DNA of 64,000 nucleotides from Pseudomonas xantholysinigenes (GTDB lineage Bacteria; Pseudomonadota; Gammaproteobacteria; Pseudomonadales; Pseudomonadaceae): NCBI RefSeq assembly GCF_014268885.2, contig NZ_CP077095.1, positions 1,307,501 to 1,371,500 of the forward strand, read 5' to 3'. Shown piece by piece: positions 52,514 to 61,665 of this stretch (position 1 is its first letter; each line of letters starts with the position of its first letter). The notes under the pieces were generated by a model. It saw only the letters and a program-made list of their open reading frames with translations, ran no database searches and was not told where the DNA came from. The position numbers and the translations under genes were made by a program.

Positions 52514-53158
52514 CTAGGATCGAATCAAGTGACCGCTGGCCGCCAGCGGCTGGCCATCCAGTAATGCACCCTGTTCGCCCAGACGCAAGCGTCCTTCGGC
52601 GAACCAGCGCACCGCCAGCGGGTAGATCAGGTGTTCCTGCAGGTGCACGCGCTGGGCGAGCGCCTCAGGGATGTCATCCGTTGCAACCGGCACCACAGCC
52701 TGTACGACCAGAGGGCCGCCATCGAGTTCCTCGGTGACGAAGTGCACGCTGCAGCCGTGCTCGGTGTCGCCGGCCTCCAGCGCGCGCTGGTGGGTGTGCA
52801 GGCCTTTGTACTTGGGCAACAGTGACGGATGGATGTTCAGCAGGCGGCCCTGGTAGTGGCGCACGAAATCGCCACTGAGGATACGCATGAAGCCGGCCAG
52901 CACCACCAGGTCGGGCTGGAAACCGTCGATCAGCGCCATCAGCGCCGCGTCGAAGGCTTCGCGCCCGTCAAACCCGGTGTGCGACAGCACGGCGGTTTCA
53001 ATGCCGGCGACCTTGGCCCGCTCGAGGCCATAGGCATCGGCACGGTTCGAGATGACCGCGCCGATGCGTGCCGGGCTGTCGCTGGCGCTGTTGCTGTCGA
53101 TCAGTGCCTGCAGGTTGCTGCCGGAGCCCGACAGCAACACGACTACATTGCAGGGCAT
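52514..53158 (-). CDS. purN: phosphoribosylglycinamide formyltransferase
   Basis: The 214-residue enzyme transfers a formyl group from 10-formyl-THF to GAR in purine synthesis. Motifs are LLSGSGSNLQALID, the catalytic HPSLLPKYKG and the Asp in LVVLAGFMRIL. The ATG at 53158 overlaps the purM stop by one base (TGATG). A longer frame upstream falls within purM and is rejected. Confidence 0.96.
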   Translation of the reverse strand: MPCNVVVLLSGSGSNLQALIDSNSASDSPARIGAVISNRADAYGLERAKVAGIETAVLSHTGFDGREAFDAALMALIDGFQPDLVVLAGFMRILSGDFVRHYQGRLLNIHPSLLPKYKGLHTHQRALEAGDTEHGCSVHFVTEELDGGPLVVQAVVPVATDDIPEALAQRVHLQEHLIYPLAVRWFAEGRLRLGEQGALLDGQPLAASGHLIRS

Positions 53159-54216
53159 CAGTGTGCCTTGAGGTTGTGCAGCTCGACCTGGGCGGCGCCT
53201 TCGGCGGCCACGTCGATACGGCCGATCACCCACGGTTGCTCGCCTTCGGCGCGCAGCACGTTCAGGGCGTTGTCGACCTGGTCCTGGGCCACGCAGATGA
53301 CCATGCCCACGCCGCAGTTCAGTACGCGGTGCATTTCATGCTCGTCGACGTTGCCTTTTTGCTGCAGGAAGTCGAACACCGCCGGGCGCTGCCAGCTGGC
53401 CACGTCGACCACCGCCTGGGCGCCTTTTGGCAGCACGCGCGGGATGTTGTCCAGCAGGCCGCCGCCGGTGATGTGGGCCATGGCCTTGACCGCGCCGGTC
53501 TGCTTGATCAGTTGCAGCAGCGGTTTGACGTAGATGCGGGTCGGCGCCATCAGCAGGTCGGCCAGCGGCTTGCCGTCGAGCTGGGTGTTGTCGATGTCGG
53601 TGCCGGACACTTCGAGGATCTTGCGGATCAGCGAGTAGCCGTTGGAGTGCGGGCCGGAGGACGGCAGGGCGATCAGGGCATCGCCGGTGACCACTTTCGA
53701 GCCGTCGATGATCTCGGCCTTTTCCACCACGCCGACGCAGAAGCCGGCCAGGTCGTAGTCCTCGCCTTCGTACATGCCCGGCATCTCGGCGGTTTCACCA
53801 CCGACCAGCGAGCAGCCGGCCAGTTCGCAACCGGCGCCAATGCCGGTGACCACGGTGGCGGCCACGTCGACGTTGAGCTTGCCGGTGGCGTAGTAGTCGA
53901 GGAAGAACAGCGGCTCGGCGCCGCACACCACCAGGTCGTTGACGCACATGGCGACCAGGTCCTGGCCGATGCTGTCGTGCTTGTTCAGGTTCAGTGCCAG
54001 GCGCAGCTTGGTGCCGACGCCGTCGGTGCCGGAGACCAGCACCGGCTGCTTGTAGCCGGCCGGGATCTCGCAGAGGGCGCCGAAGCCGCCCAGGCCACCC
54101 ATGACTTCAGGACGTGCGGTGCGCTTGGCGACGCCCTTGATGCGTTCGACCAGTGCTTCGCCGGCGTCGATGTCTACACCGGCGTCTTTGTAGCTCAGGG
54201 AGGGTTGCTTGCTCAT
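53158..54216 (-). CDS. purM: phosphoribosylformylglycinamidine cyclo-ligase
   Basis: The 352-residue AIR synthetase closes the imidazole ring with ATP. Seen: [24 protein letters not shown], the Asp/Asn motifs around [19 protein letters not shown], and [11 protein letters not shown]. Length is typical. It is the first gene of purM-purN-DUF3108. A -10-like TAAAAT (54325-54330 on the minus strand) lies upstream. Confidence 0.97.
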   Translation of the reverse strand: MSKQPSLSYKDAGVDIDAGEALVERIKGVAKRTARPEVMGGLGGFGALCEIPAGYKQPVLVSGTDGVGTKLRLALNLNKHDSIGQDLVAMCVNDLVVCGAEPLFFLDYYATGKLNVDVAATVVTGIGAGCELAGCSLVGGETAEMPGMYEGEDYDLAGFCVGVVEKAEIIDGSKVVTGDALIALPSSGPHSNGYSLIRKILEVSGTDIDNTQLDGKPLADLLMAPTRIYVKPLLQLIKQTGAVKAMAHITGGGLLDNIPRVLPKGAQAVVDVASWQRPAVFDFLQQKGNVDEHEMHRVLNCGVGMVICVAQDQVDNALNVLRAEGEQPWVIGRIDVAAEGAAQVELHNLKAH

Positions 54217-54558
54217 TGATCCAGGCCTTTAAGAGGGAGGGATTCTAGAAAACGACCATGACGGCCGGGGCCGACGGGAAAGCGTTCGGTTGCCTGTGAC
54301 GTCACTGGTCTGCGAAGGCGCGCGATTTTATCAGGGTTGCCCCCCAGCGACCATCCTCAGGCCGACGGGCAGGCCGGAAATCTGGGCAAAAAAATGCTTT
54401 CAGCCGATGCGGCTGGTTGCCGCGCCAGTGCCTGTATAAGGTATAGGCATGGCGACGCTGGCGGATCGCCGCGAGGGTGGAGCATTTTGCCACGTCGCGC
54501 GGTCACAGCTGACAGCCCCGGGCGCGTCGCCCCATGGTTATCTGGACAGGAATCCCCA
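54217..54558. other. divergent purM / DUF2066 intergenic region
   Basis: The 342 bp hold no gene. TAAAAT at 54325-54330 on the minus strand is a candidate -10 for purM. TATAAG at 54435-54440 followed by TATAGG is a candidate -10 region for DUF2066 on the plus strand, leaving a leader of about 110 nt. No convincing PurR-type operator was found. Confidence 0.4.
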
Positions 54559-55608
54559 ATGCGTCTTTTCAATTACCTCGCTGGCGTCTGCCTGGCATTG
54601 GCTGGCACCGTGGCGCAGGCCGAAGCGGTCTCTGGCTTGTATCAGGTGCGTGAGCCCGTCGACGGGCAGGGCGGCGAAGCCCGCGCCCAGGCCACCGCCA
54701 AGGCGCTGGACACCCTGGTGTTGCGCTTGACCGGCGACCCCAAGGCGCCTCAGAGCCCGGCGCTGGCCAACCTGCGCAAGGATCCGCAGCAGATCATCAA
54801 TCAGGTCGGCACAGAGGCCGGGCCGCCGGAGGCGGTGCTGGTCGAGTTCGACCCCGGCAGCACCGAGCGCGCGCTGCGCCAGGCCGGCCTGGCGCTGTGG
54901 GGCAGCAACCGGCCGTCGATCCTTGGTTGGTGGTTGAACGACAGCGTCGAGGGCAGCAGCCTGGTCGGTGACGGCCAGGCCGCCGCCGAGCCGCTGCGCC
55001 GCGCCGCACAACACCGCGGCCTGCCGCTGCGTCTGCCGCTGGCCGACCTGCAAGAGCAGCTGGTCGGTAATGCCCAGCATATCGAGGGCAATGATCCAGC
55101 GCCGTTGCGCGAAGCGTCCGAGCGCTACGGCGCCGATGCGCTGCTGGCCGTGCATGCCCGCGAAGCGGATGGCAAATGGCAGGGCAAGTGGCAGCTGTGG
55201 CTGGGCGACCAGCGCGAGCAGGGCAGCGCCGAGGGCGCCGACCAGGCGGCCCTGGCCGATGCGGTGCTGCTGGTGGTGAGCAACCGCCTGGCGCCGCGCT
55301 ATGTCACCCGTCCGGGGGCCGGCAGTGATTTGCAGGTGCAGGTCCAGGGCATGAACCTGCAGCGCTACGCCGAGCTGAGCCGGGTCCTCGAGCCTTACGG
55401 GGCACGGCTGCAGATGGCCGATGGCGCTACCCTGACCTACGGCGTCAGCGCCAATCGCGAGCAACTGCGCGCCCAGTTGACCCTGGCCAAGCTGCAAGAG
55501 CTGCCCGCCGAGCCGGCGGCTGCGGTGGCGCCGGTGTCGAGCGAACCCGGCTCGGCAGCGCCTGTCGCGGCGGCGAAGCCGTTCGACGGCCTGCGTTTTC
55601 GCTGGTAA
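54559..55608 (+). CDS. exported DUF2066 protein
   Basis: This 349-residue protein has a signal peptide (MRLFNYLAGVCLALAGTVAQA) and the DUF2066 domain, with the conserved WLALDDG-like WWLNDSV and the ALRQAGLALWGSNRPSILGW motif. ATG at 54559 is the first Met of the signal peptide. It is 12 bp upstream of the PerM permease. Function unknown; its conserved company with purMN and hda is typical of Pseudomonas. Confidence 0.85.
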   Translation: MRLFNYLAGVCLALAGTVAQAEAVSGLYQVREPVDGQGGEARAQATAKALDTLVLRLTGDPKAPQSPALANLRKDPQQIINQVGTEAGPPEAVLVEFDPGSTERALRQAGLALWGSNRPSILGWWLNDSVEGSSLVGDGQAAAEPLRRAAQHRGLPLRLPLADLQEQLVGNAQHIEGNDPAPLREASERYGADALLAVHAREADGKWQGKWQLWLGDQREQGSAEGADQAALADAVLLVVSNRLAPRYVTRPGAGSDLQVQVQGMNLQRYAELSRVLEPYGARLQMADGATLTYGVSANREQLRAQLTLAKLQELPAEPAAAVAPVSSEPGSAAPVAAAKPFDGLRFRW

Positions 55609-55620
55609 GGAGCGCCAAGA

Positions 55621-56694
55621 ATGACTGACATGCGTCGCTGGATCTGGCTTGGCGCGGCACTGGTGATTGCCGTGCTGCTGTATTTCCTGCACAACATCCT
55701 TTCTCCGTTCCTGGTCGGCATCCTGCTTGCCTACCTGGCCGATCCGCTGGTCGACCGTCTGGAGCGCCTTGGGCTGTCACGCACCTGGGGCGTGGTGGTG
55801 GTGTTCAGCCTGTTCACCTTGGTCTTCCTGGCGCTGTTGCTGGTGCTGGTACCGATGCTGGCCAAGCAGTTGGTGCGCCTGTACGAGCTGGCGCCGCAGA
55901 TGCTCGACTGGCTGCAGCACGTAGCCCTGCCCTGGGTGCAGAGCCGTCTGGGGCTGGCCGACGGGTTCTGGAAGTTCGACAAGATCAAGTCCGCCATCGC
56001 CGAGCACATGGGCCAGACCACCGATATCGTCGGCGTGCTGCTGTCCCAGGCCACGGCCTCGAGCCTGGCGTTGATCGGCTGGCTGGCCAACCTGGTGCTG
56101 ATCCCGGTGGTCGGCTTCTACCTGCTGCGTGACTGGGACCTGATGATGGCCAAGCTGCGCAGCCTGTTGCCGCGCCAGCGCGAACCCCAGGTGGTGGGGC
56201 TGGCCGGTGAGTGCCATGAGGTCTTGGGCGCGTTCGTGCGCGGCCAGTTGCTGGTCATGCTGGCGCTGGGCGTCATCTATTCCACCGGGCTGATGCTGGT
56301 AGGGCTGGAGCTGGGCCTGCTGATCGGCATGCTGGCCGGATTGGCGGCGATCGTGCCGTACATGGGCTTCATCATTGGCATTGGCGCGGCGCTGATCGCC
56401 GGTTTGTTCCAGTTTGGCGGCGACTTGTATCCGATGCTGGGTATCGTCGCGGTGTTCATGGTCGGCCAGGCCCTCGAAGGCATGGTGCTGACGCCGCTGC
56501 TGGTGGGCGATCGCATCGGTCTGCATCCGGTGGCGGTGATCTTCGCGATCCTCGCCGGCGGCGAGCTGTTCGGCTTTACCGGGGTGCTGCTGGCGCTGCC
56601 GGTGGCGGCGGTGATCATGGTGCTGCTGCGGCACGTGCACGACCTGTACAAGGAGTCGGACATGTATGCCGGGGAGAACGATCCGGAGCTATGA
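55621..56694 (+). CDS. PerM/AI-2E-family permease
   Basis: The 357-residue protein has about seven or eight membrane segments and the family motifs NLVLIPVVGFYLLRDWDLM and the C-terminal GIVAVFMVGQALEGMVLTPLL. The AI-2E family includes TqsA, PerM and YdgG; most Pseudomonas members are of unknown substrate. It begins 12 bp after the DUF2066 gene. Confidence 0.93.
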   Translation: MTDMRRWIWLGAALVIAVLLYFLHNILSPFLVGILLAYLADPLVDRLERLGLSRTWGVVVVFSLFTLVFLALLLVLVPMLAKQLVRLYELAPQMLDWLQHVALPWVQSRLGLADGFWKFDKIKSAIAEHMGQTTDIVGVLLSQATASSLALIGWLANLVLIPVVGFYLLRDWDLMMAKLRSLLPRQREPQVVGLAGECHEVLGAFVRGQLLVMLALGVIYSTGLMLVGLELGLLIGMLAGLAAIVPYMGFIIGIGAALIAGLFQFGGDLYPMLGIVAVFMVGQALEGMVLTPLLVGDRIGLHPVAVIFAILAGGELFGFTGVLLALPVAAVIMVLLRHVHDLYKESDMYAGENDPEL

Positions 56695-56834
56695 GCCATC
56701 GCCGGGCAAGTGGTGCAACTAATTGATTTTACTTGTGCTATTTCCCTCGCCGATTGTGCCGTCCGCGTTGCGGGTATAGACTTTGCACACTGTTCACCAA
56801 AGGCCCCCTGTGGTCCTCGCGACCGCCAGCCAGC

Positions 56835-57539
56835 ATGAAACCGATCCAGTTGCCCCTGGGTGTGCGTCTGCGCGACGACGCCACCTTCATCAACTACTAT
56901 CCGGGCGCCAATGCCGCGGCATTGGGCTATGTCGAGCGGCTATGCGAAGCCGACGCCGGTTGGACCGAGAGCCTCATCTACCTGTGGGGCAAGCAGGGCG
57001 TTGGCCGCACCCACCTGCTGCAAGCCGCCACCCACCGTTTCCAGCAACTGGGTGAACCCGCCGTCTACCTGCCCCTGGCGCAATTGCTCGAGCGTGGCGT
57101 CGAGTTGCTCGATCACCTGGAACAGTACGAACTGGTGTGCATCGACGACCTGCACGTGATCGCGGGCAAGGCGGATTGGGAAGAGGCCATGTTCCACCTA
57201 TTCAACCGCCTGCGCGACAGTGGTCGGCGGCTGTTGCTGGCGGCCTCCAGCTCGCCCCGTGAACTGCCGATCAAGCTGGCCGACCTCAAGTCGCGCCTGA
57301 CCCTGGCGCTGATCTTCCAGATGCGCGGCATGTCCGATGAAGACAAGCTGCGTGCCTTGCAGCTGCGCGCATCGCGTCGCGGCCTGCACCTGACGGACGA
57401 GGTCGGTCACTTCATCCTGACCCGCGGTACCCGCAGCATGAGCGCGCTGTTCGATCTGCTCGAACGCCTCGACCAGGCATCGCTGCAAGCCCAGCGCAAG
57501 CTGACCATTCCGTTCCTCAAGGAAACTCTGGGCTGGTAG
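56835..57539 (+). CDS. hda: DnaA regulatory inactivator Hda
   Basis: The 234-residue AAA+ protein promotes hydrolysis of DnaA-ATP with the sliding clamp after initiation. The N-terminal PIQLPLGVRL is the clamp-binding motif (QL-P-L), the Walker A is WGKQGVGRTHLLQA, the Walker B CIDDLHVIAG, and the C-terminal arginine region RGTRSMSALFDLLERLD. The ATG at 56835 puts the clamp motif at residues 3-8. The gene is separated from the PerM gene by a 140-bp gap. Confidence 0.94.
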   Translation: MKPIQLPLGVRLRDDATFINYYPGANAAALGYVERLCEADAGWTESLIYLWGKQGVGRTHLLQAATHRFQQLGEPAVYLPLAQLLERGVELLDHLEQYELVCIDDLHVIAGKADWEEAMFHLFNRLRDSGRRLLLAASSSPRELPIKLADLKSRLTLALIFQMRGMSDEDKLRALQLRASRRGLHLTDEVGHFILTRGTRSMSALFDLLERLDQASLQAQRKLTIPFLKETLGW

Positions 57540-57660
57540 CGGCCTGAAAACGCGGGGGCAGAGCCTCGAAACGGAAAAGTCACATCTTTTTCGATAAAAT
57601 TTGCAAATGGTTTCGATAGAGGGCATAGTTTCCCCCTTCTAAAGGACTACAGACACGGTC

Positions 57661-58302
57661 GTGCCCATGCTGAAGCGCTTCGCACCCCTCGTGCCACTTG
57701 CACTTGTCACCCTTCTTTACGGCTGCGCCTCCACTGGCCCGGTCGCACCCTCGCAGGATCACGCCCTGGTTGCCGAGCAGGCCATCAAGGCCAAGGCTTC
57801 CGCCTCTTCCGTATTCACCGAGGAAGAGCTGGCCAGCGAAGATGACCTCGAGGCCTTCTCCAGCAACAGCAAGCCTTACCAGCTGCCGGTCCTGGCCGAC
57901 AGCATCCTCGAGCGCGGCATGTCGTTGATCGGCACCCGCTACCGCTTCGGCGGCACCTCGGAGAAGTCCGGCTTCGATTGCAGCGGTTTCATCGGTTACC
58001 TGTTCCGCGAAGAGGCGGGCATGAACCTGCCGCGCTCGACCCGCGAGATGATCAACGTCGACGCGCCAAAAGTCGCGCGCAACAAGCTCAAGCCAGGCGA
58101 CCTGCTGTTCTTCAGCACCAACGGCCGTGGCCGTGTCAGCCACGCCGGCATCTACCTGGGTGACAACCAGTTCATCCACTCCAGCAGCCGCCGCAGCGGT
58201 GGCGTGCGTATCGACAGCCTGGGCGATCGCTACTGGAGCAAGACCTTCATCGAGGCCAAGCGCGCGCTGGCCATGGCACCGACCACGATCTCGCGCAATT
58301 GA
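57661..58302 (+). CDS. NlpC/P60 lipoprotein, first copy
   Basis: The protein is 213 residues from GTG at 57661; ATG at 57667 would drop two residues. It has a lipoprotein signal with LLYG-C22, a short linker, then the NlpC/P60 cysteine-peptidase fold with nucleophile C107 in FDCSGF and catalytic His in SHAGIYLG. Such enzymes cut D-Glu-meso-DAP or other stem-peptide bonds in the cell wall. A second such gene follows after 145 bp. Confidence 0.92.
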   Translation: MPMLKRFAPLVPLALVTLLYGCASTGPVAPSQDHALVAEQAIKAKASASSVFTEEELASEDDLEAFSSNSKPYQLPVLADSILERGMSLIGTRYRFGGTSEKSGFDCSGFIGYLFREEAGMNLPRSTREMINVDAPKVARNKLKPGDLLFFSTNGRGRVSHAGIYLGDNQFIHSSSRRSGGVRIDSLGDRYWSKTFIEAKRALAMAPTTISRN

Positions 58303-58447
58303 TTTGATATCAAAATGCTGTACCCTGCCACGGCGGCGTAGCTGAAAAGCTCGCCGCCGTGCGCATTTACAGAAAGCGTCTAATCTAATTTCTCAACTCT
58401 TTTGGCTTCGGCTGCGGCCGGGCGGTCTTCGACAGGACGTTACCATC

Positions 58448-58984
58448 ATGGCGATGTTGGCGCGCTTCGCACTCCTTTCCCTCGCAGCACTGCTTGCGGC
58501 CTGTTCAAGCCGTGCTCCGGCGCCTGCGCCATCGAGCAAACCCCCGGTATCCTTCAACCAGCAAGCGGCCTCCTCGCCAGCGGCGGACGATGTGTTGTTC
58601 CGCGCCATCGGCCTGGTGGGCACGCCGTATCGTTGGGGCGGCAACACGCCGGATTCGGGCTTTGATTGCAGTGGCCTGATCGGCTATGTCTACCGCGACG
58701 CCGCCGGGATCAGCCTGCCGCGCACTACCCGTGACATGATCGTCATGCGTGCACCGAACGTGGATATCAATGCCCTGCAGTCGGGCGACCTGGTGTTCTT
58801 CGCCACCAATGGCGGTTCGCAGGTCAGCCATGCGGGCATCTATGTCGGCGAAGGGCGTTTCGTGCATGCCCCGTCCACCGGCGGCACCGTGCGTCTGGAC
58901 TACCTGTCCAGCAGCTACTGGGCCAAGGCCTACCTGCAAGCCAAGCGCGTCATTCCGGCCGGTCACCTGGCGCAGAATCCCTGA
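58448..58984 (+). CDS. NlpC/P60 lipoprotein, second copy
   Basis: The protein is 178 residues with lipobox LLAA-C19, a short Pro-rich linker and the NlpC/P60 domain: nucleophile C74 in FDCSGLIGY and His in SHAGIYVG, ending in a basic tail. It is clearly a paralogue of the previous gene and shorter in the linker. ATG at 58448 is preceded by a weak GGACGTTACC. It stops 120 bp before the large toxin gene. Confidence 0.92.
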   Translation: MAMLARFALLSLAALLAACSSRAPAPAPSSKPPVSFNQQAASSPAADDVLFRAIGLVGTPYRWGGNTPDSGFDCSGLIGYVYRDAAGISLPRTTRDMIVMRAPNVDINALQSGDLVFFATNGGSQVSHAGIYVGEGRFVHAPSTGGTVRLDYLSSSYWAKAYLQAKRVIPAGHLAQNP

Positions 58985-59104
58985 GTCTGAGCGCCGCCCT
59001 CAAGGGGGCGGCCATCGCAACACGCTTCTTACCTATCTACCGCCTGGCGTTCGCCGGGCTTGTCAGCATGTGTCTCCTGTCTGTCGTTTTTTCAGGAGAT
59101 ATTT

Positions 59105-61645
59105 ATGAGTGACCTCAAGCAACGCGCCCTTCGATTCTTCCAGGCCATGCGCGCCGGGCATCCGCTGGCGCGTCTGGTGTACCAGGTGATCCAGGACTAC
59201 CCGGACCCGTTCGTCATGGCGAACCAGGAAGCCGCGCGCATCATCACCCAGCGTACTGGCAAGTCGTTCGATCCGCGATTTGTCTGGTGGCACCAGTTCG
59301 CAACGGCCATCAGCTCAACCAAGACCTACAACGGTTGGCGCCACAGTGGCGCACCCGTGAAGTCCCTGCGCATGACCGACCTGGTCATCGCGCGCTTCGA
59401 CCTGTTCTTCCAGGACGCCACGGATCAGCTCGATCTCCAGGGTGGCTTCTACCGGCAGGGGGCGAATGCCGGTACCTTCGATGAGCGCAACGAGGTGCGC
59501 ATGCTGGCCGTCGATGTCCAGCAGGATCTCTGGGCATTGGACTTCGCCGAACTGTACCGCGCGCAAGTAGCGCGGTTCTGGAGCGACCATGGCGATGACT
59601 TCCCGGTACTGGCCAAGATCAACCTGCTGGGCCAGGCCGCCGTGGCCTTGCGTGCCGGGTTGCTCGACGCGACCGATGTCGCGCGCGTGCGCGACATGGC
59701 AGCGCGAGGGCTGGATAGCGTGTTGCCGACGGTCGAGCAGCTACGCCGGGACGGTTCGCGCACGGTGCTTGAGGTCAACCACTATGGGTTGGGGCATGCG
59801 GACCGGGCCAGCTTCTACAGCCTGCACGCCGCGGACGGCCGGGTCATGCTCTACCAACCCTGGGCGTCCGAGGCGCTGCGGCGCTTCGATTCAGACTTGG
59901 CGATGGCGGCATGGTTGCGCCGTGCATTACAGGATACGACCAGCTTTGAGCAATTCCTGGCCGCGGCGCAGAGCGATCCGCTCGATGCCGAGCGTAATGA
60001 TGCCGCGCGGATCGCCTTGCAGAGTGTTGCCGACGCACCGAGCGATGCGGCGGCGCAAACCTTGCTGGCCTACCTGAGGACACCGATCGCCGCTGACTTT
60101 TTCACCCGCCTCGCGGTGCAGTCGCGGCGCGAGATGGAGGCGCACGCCGACGCCATCCCGAGCAACAGCCAACTGCGCAGGCGCATGGGGCGTGGTTACC
60201 TGTCGGCCTTCATCAACACTTTCGGCGGGCTGGCGCCGCTGGGCTGGCCGGTGTCGCTGAGCTTGCTCGGGGCCGGCTTGATCAAGCTGGGGCTCGATGT
60301 CGACACCGCCGCACGCGCGGCGGATGACCAGACGCGCCGCCAGGCCTTGCTCGATGCCATGCTCGACAGTGTGTTCGGTGCGTTGAGCCTGACCGACCTG
60401 GCTTTCCAGTCGAGTTTCGCCACATTGGCCTATCAGCCGCCCTTTCATGAGAGTAATGCCCTCATCAGCCACTGGCGAGTGATCGAGCGGCCGGATCCGT
60501 TGCTGGCGGAGTTCGCCAGCAACCGGCAGTTGATCGCCGAGTTGATCGAGGAGGGCCCGCTGCGGGGCGTGCAGGTACATGCCGATGGCAGCACCTGGAT
60601 CACCCTGAACGATCGGCACTACCGGGTGCGTTACAGCGACGAGTTGTTGACGTGGTTGATCGTGCCTGCCGAGGTTGCCGAGGCCTATGCGCCGTTGCGG
60701 CCCGTGCGCCTGGGGACGGACGGCGAGTGGCAGGTGCTGGAGCCGCCCAGCTCGCTGGCCGGCGATACGCCGCCGGCCGTTGGCTTCGGCAGTGGGCCGT
60801 CGCCCTTCTGGGATACCTATACCCAGGTCGATCAAGTACGTTCGATGCGGCTCTCGGCCAATGCCCGGGTGCGCCAGAAGAAGCTGTTGAAGGGGTTGCC
60901 GACGTTGGGCGCAGACCAACTGCCTGCAGAGGATGGCGACAAGATCTACTGCGTGATGGTCAACGGCGTGCCCGAGTACTCGTACCTGCACGAAGGCGAT
61001 GGCTATCGAAACGAGCTGATTGACTACTACACCGATGAAAGCTCGCAGGTGAACAAGGTCCTGCGCAGCGGGGTATACGAGCATGATGATGTCGACAGCT
61101 ATATCGCCAAATTGGCCGATACGCTCGAACGCTTGCCCAAGAGCAACGCCGTCACCCTGTATCGCGGTGGCAGCGATGCGCGCAATACCGGTGGGCGGCA
61201 CTTTCGTAGTGGGCGCGTCGGCGTTGGCGATATCCTCATCAACACCGACCTGACTTCGTTCACCGAAAACCCCTACATCGTGCCCGAGTTCGCGGCGACC
61301 TTGGCCAGGGATGGCAATCAGCAGTGGGTGTTCGACGACAGCTCGGTGATCTACGAGTTGCCCGCCGCGAGCTATCACAGCGGCACGCCGATCAGTGCGT
61401 TCTCGATGATGTGGGAGGAGGCCGAGACCTTGTTCCTGCCCGGCAATTACTTTGAGGTGAGCAAGGTCGAGCAGGTCTACGGCAATCACTACCACTTCAT
61501 TCGTGTGGTGCTCAAGCAGACCACCCGACCTGCGCAGGGCCCGGTTTATGACTTGCGCACCGGCCAGCTGTTCGACCGGGCAACCTTCAGTAGTCGGATC
61601 AGGACGACGGCTTTGGCCGAGCGCTTCTTCCCCGTGGCGCCGTGA
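59105..61645 (+). CDS. large toxin-like protein with C-terminal ADP-ribosyltransferase signature
   Basis: The 846-residue protein has no signal peptide. The N-terminal half resembles Pseudomonas dermonecrotic-toxin-like (DUF6543-type) proteins, with a Phe/Trp-rich FVWWHQFATAI region, NHYGLGHADRASFYSL and ALRRFDSDLAMAAWLRRAL. A hydrophobic stretch at about 363-395 may insert in membranes. The last 160 residues look like an R-S-E ART: LYR687GG, then DLTS718FTENP, then W770-E-E772-A-E774 (ExE) with LFLPGNYFEV. The ExE class usually ADP-ribosylates arginine. AGGAG precedes the ATG. No immunity or secretion gene adjoins it. The ART call is by motif only; target and delivery are unknown. Confidence 0.8.
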   Translation: MSDLKQRALRFFQAMRAGHPLARLVYQVIQDYPDPFVMANQEAARIITQRTGKSFDPRFVWWHQFATAISSTKTYNGWRHSGAPVKSLRMTDLVIARFDLFFQDATDQLDLQGGFYRQGANAGTFDERNEVRMLAVDVQQDLWALDFAELYRAQVARFWSDHGDDFPVLAKINLLGQAAVALRAGLLDATDVARVRDMAARGLDSVLPTVEQLRRDGSRTVLEVNHYGLGHADRASFYSLHAADGRVMLYQPWASEALRRFDSDLAMAAWLRRALQDTTSFEQFLAAAQSDPLDAERNDAARIALQSVADAPSDAAAQTLLAYLRTPIAADFFTRLAVQSRREMEAHADAIPSNSQLRRRMGRGYLSAFINTFGGLAPLGWPVSLSLLGAGLIKLGLDVDTAARAADDQTRRQALLDAMLDSVFGALSLTDLAFQSSFATLAYQPPFHESNALISHWRVIERPDPLLAEFASNRQLIAELIEEGPLRGVQVHADGSTWITLNDRHYRVRYSDELLTWLIVPAEVAEAYAPLRPVRLGTDGEWQVLEPPSSLAGDTPPAVGFGSGPSPFWDTYTQVDQVRSMRLSANARVRQKKLLKGLPTLGADQLPAEDGDKIYCVMVNGVPEYSYLHEGDGYRNELIDYYTDESSQVNKVLRSGVYEHDDVDSYIAKLADTLERLPKSNAVTLYRGGSDARNTGGRHFRSGRVGVGDILINTDLTSFTENPYIVPEFAATLARDGNQQWVFDDSSVIYELPAASYHSGTPISAFSMMWEEAETLFLPGNYFEVSKVEQVYGNHYHFIRVVLKQTTRPAQGPVYDLRTGQLFDRATFSSRIRTTALAERFFPVAP

Positions 61646-61665
61646 TTACCCCGGTGACGCTGCGC

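Noticed and set aside
54270..54300. PurR operator upstream of purM
   Set aside because: The AAGCGTTCGGTTGC word has wrong spacing for the PurR consensus.
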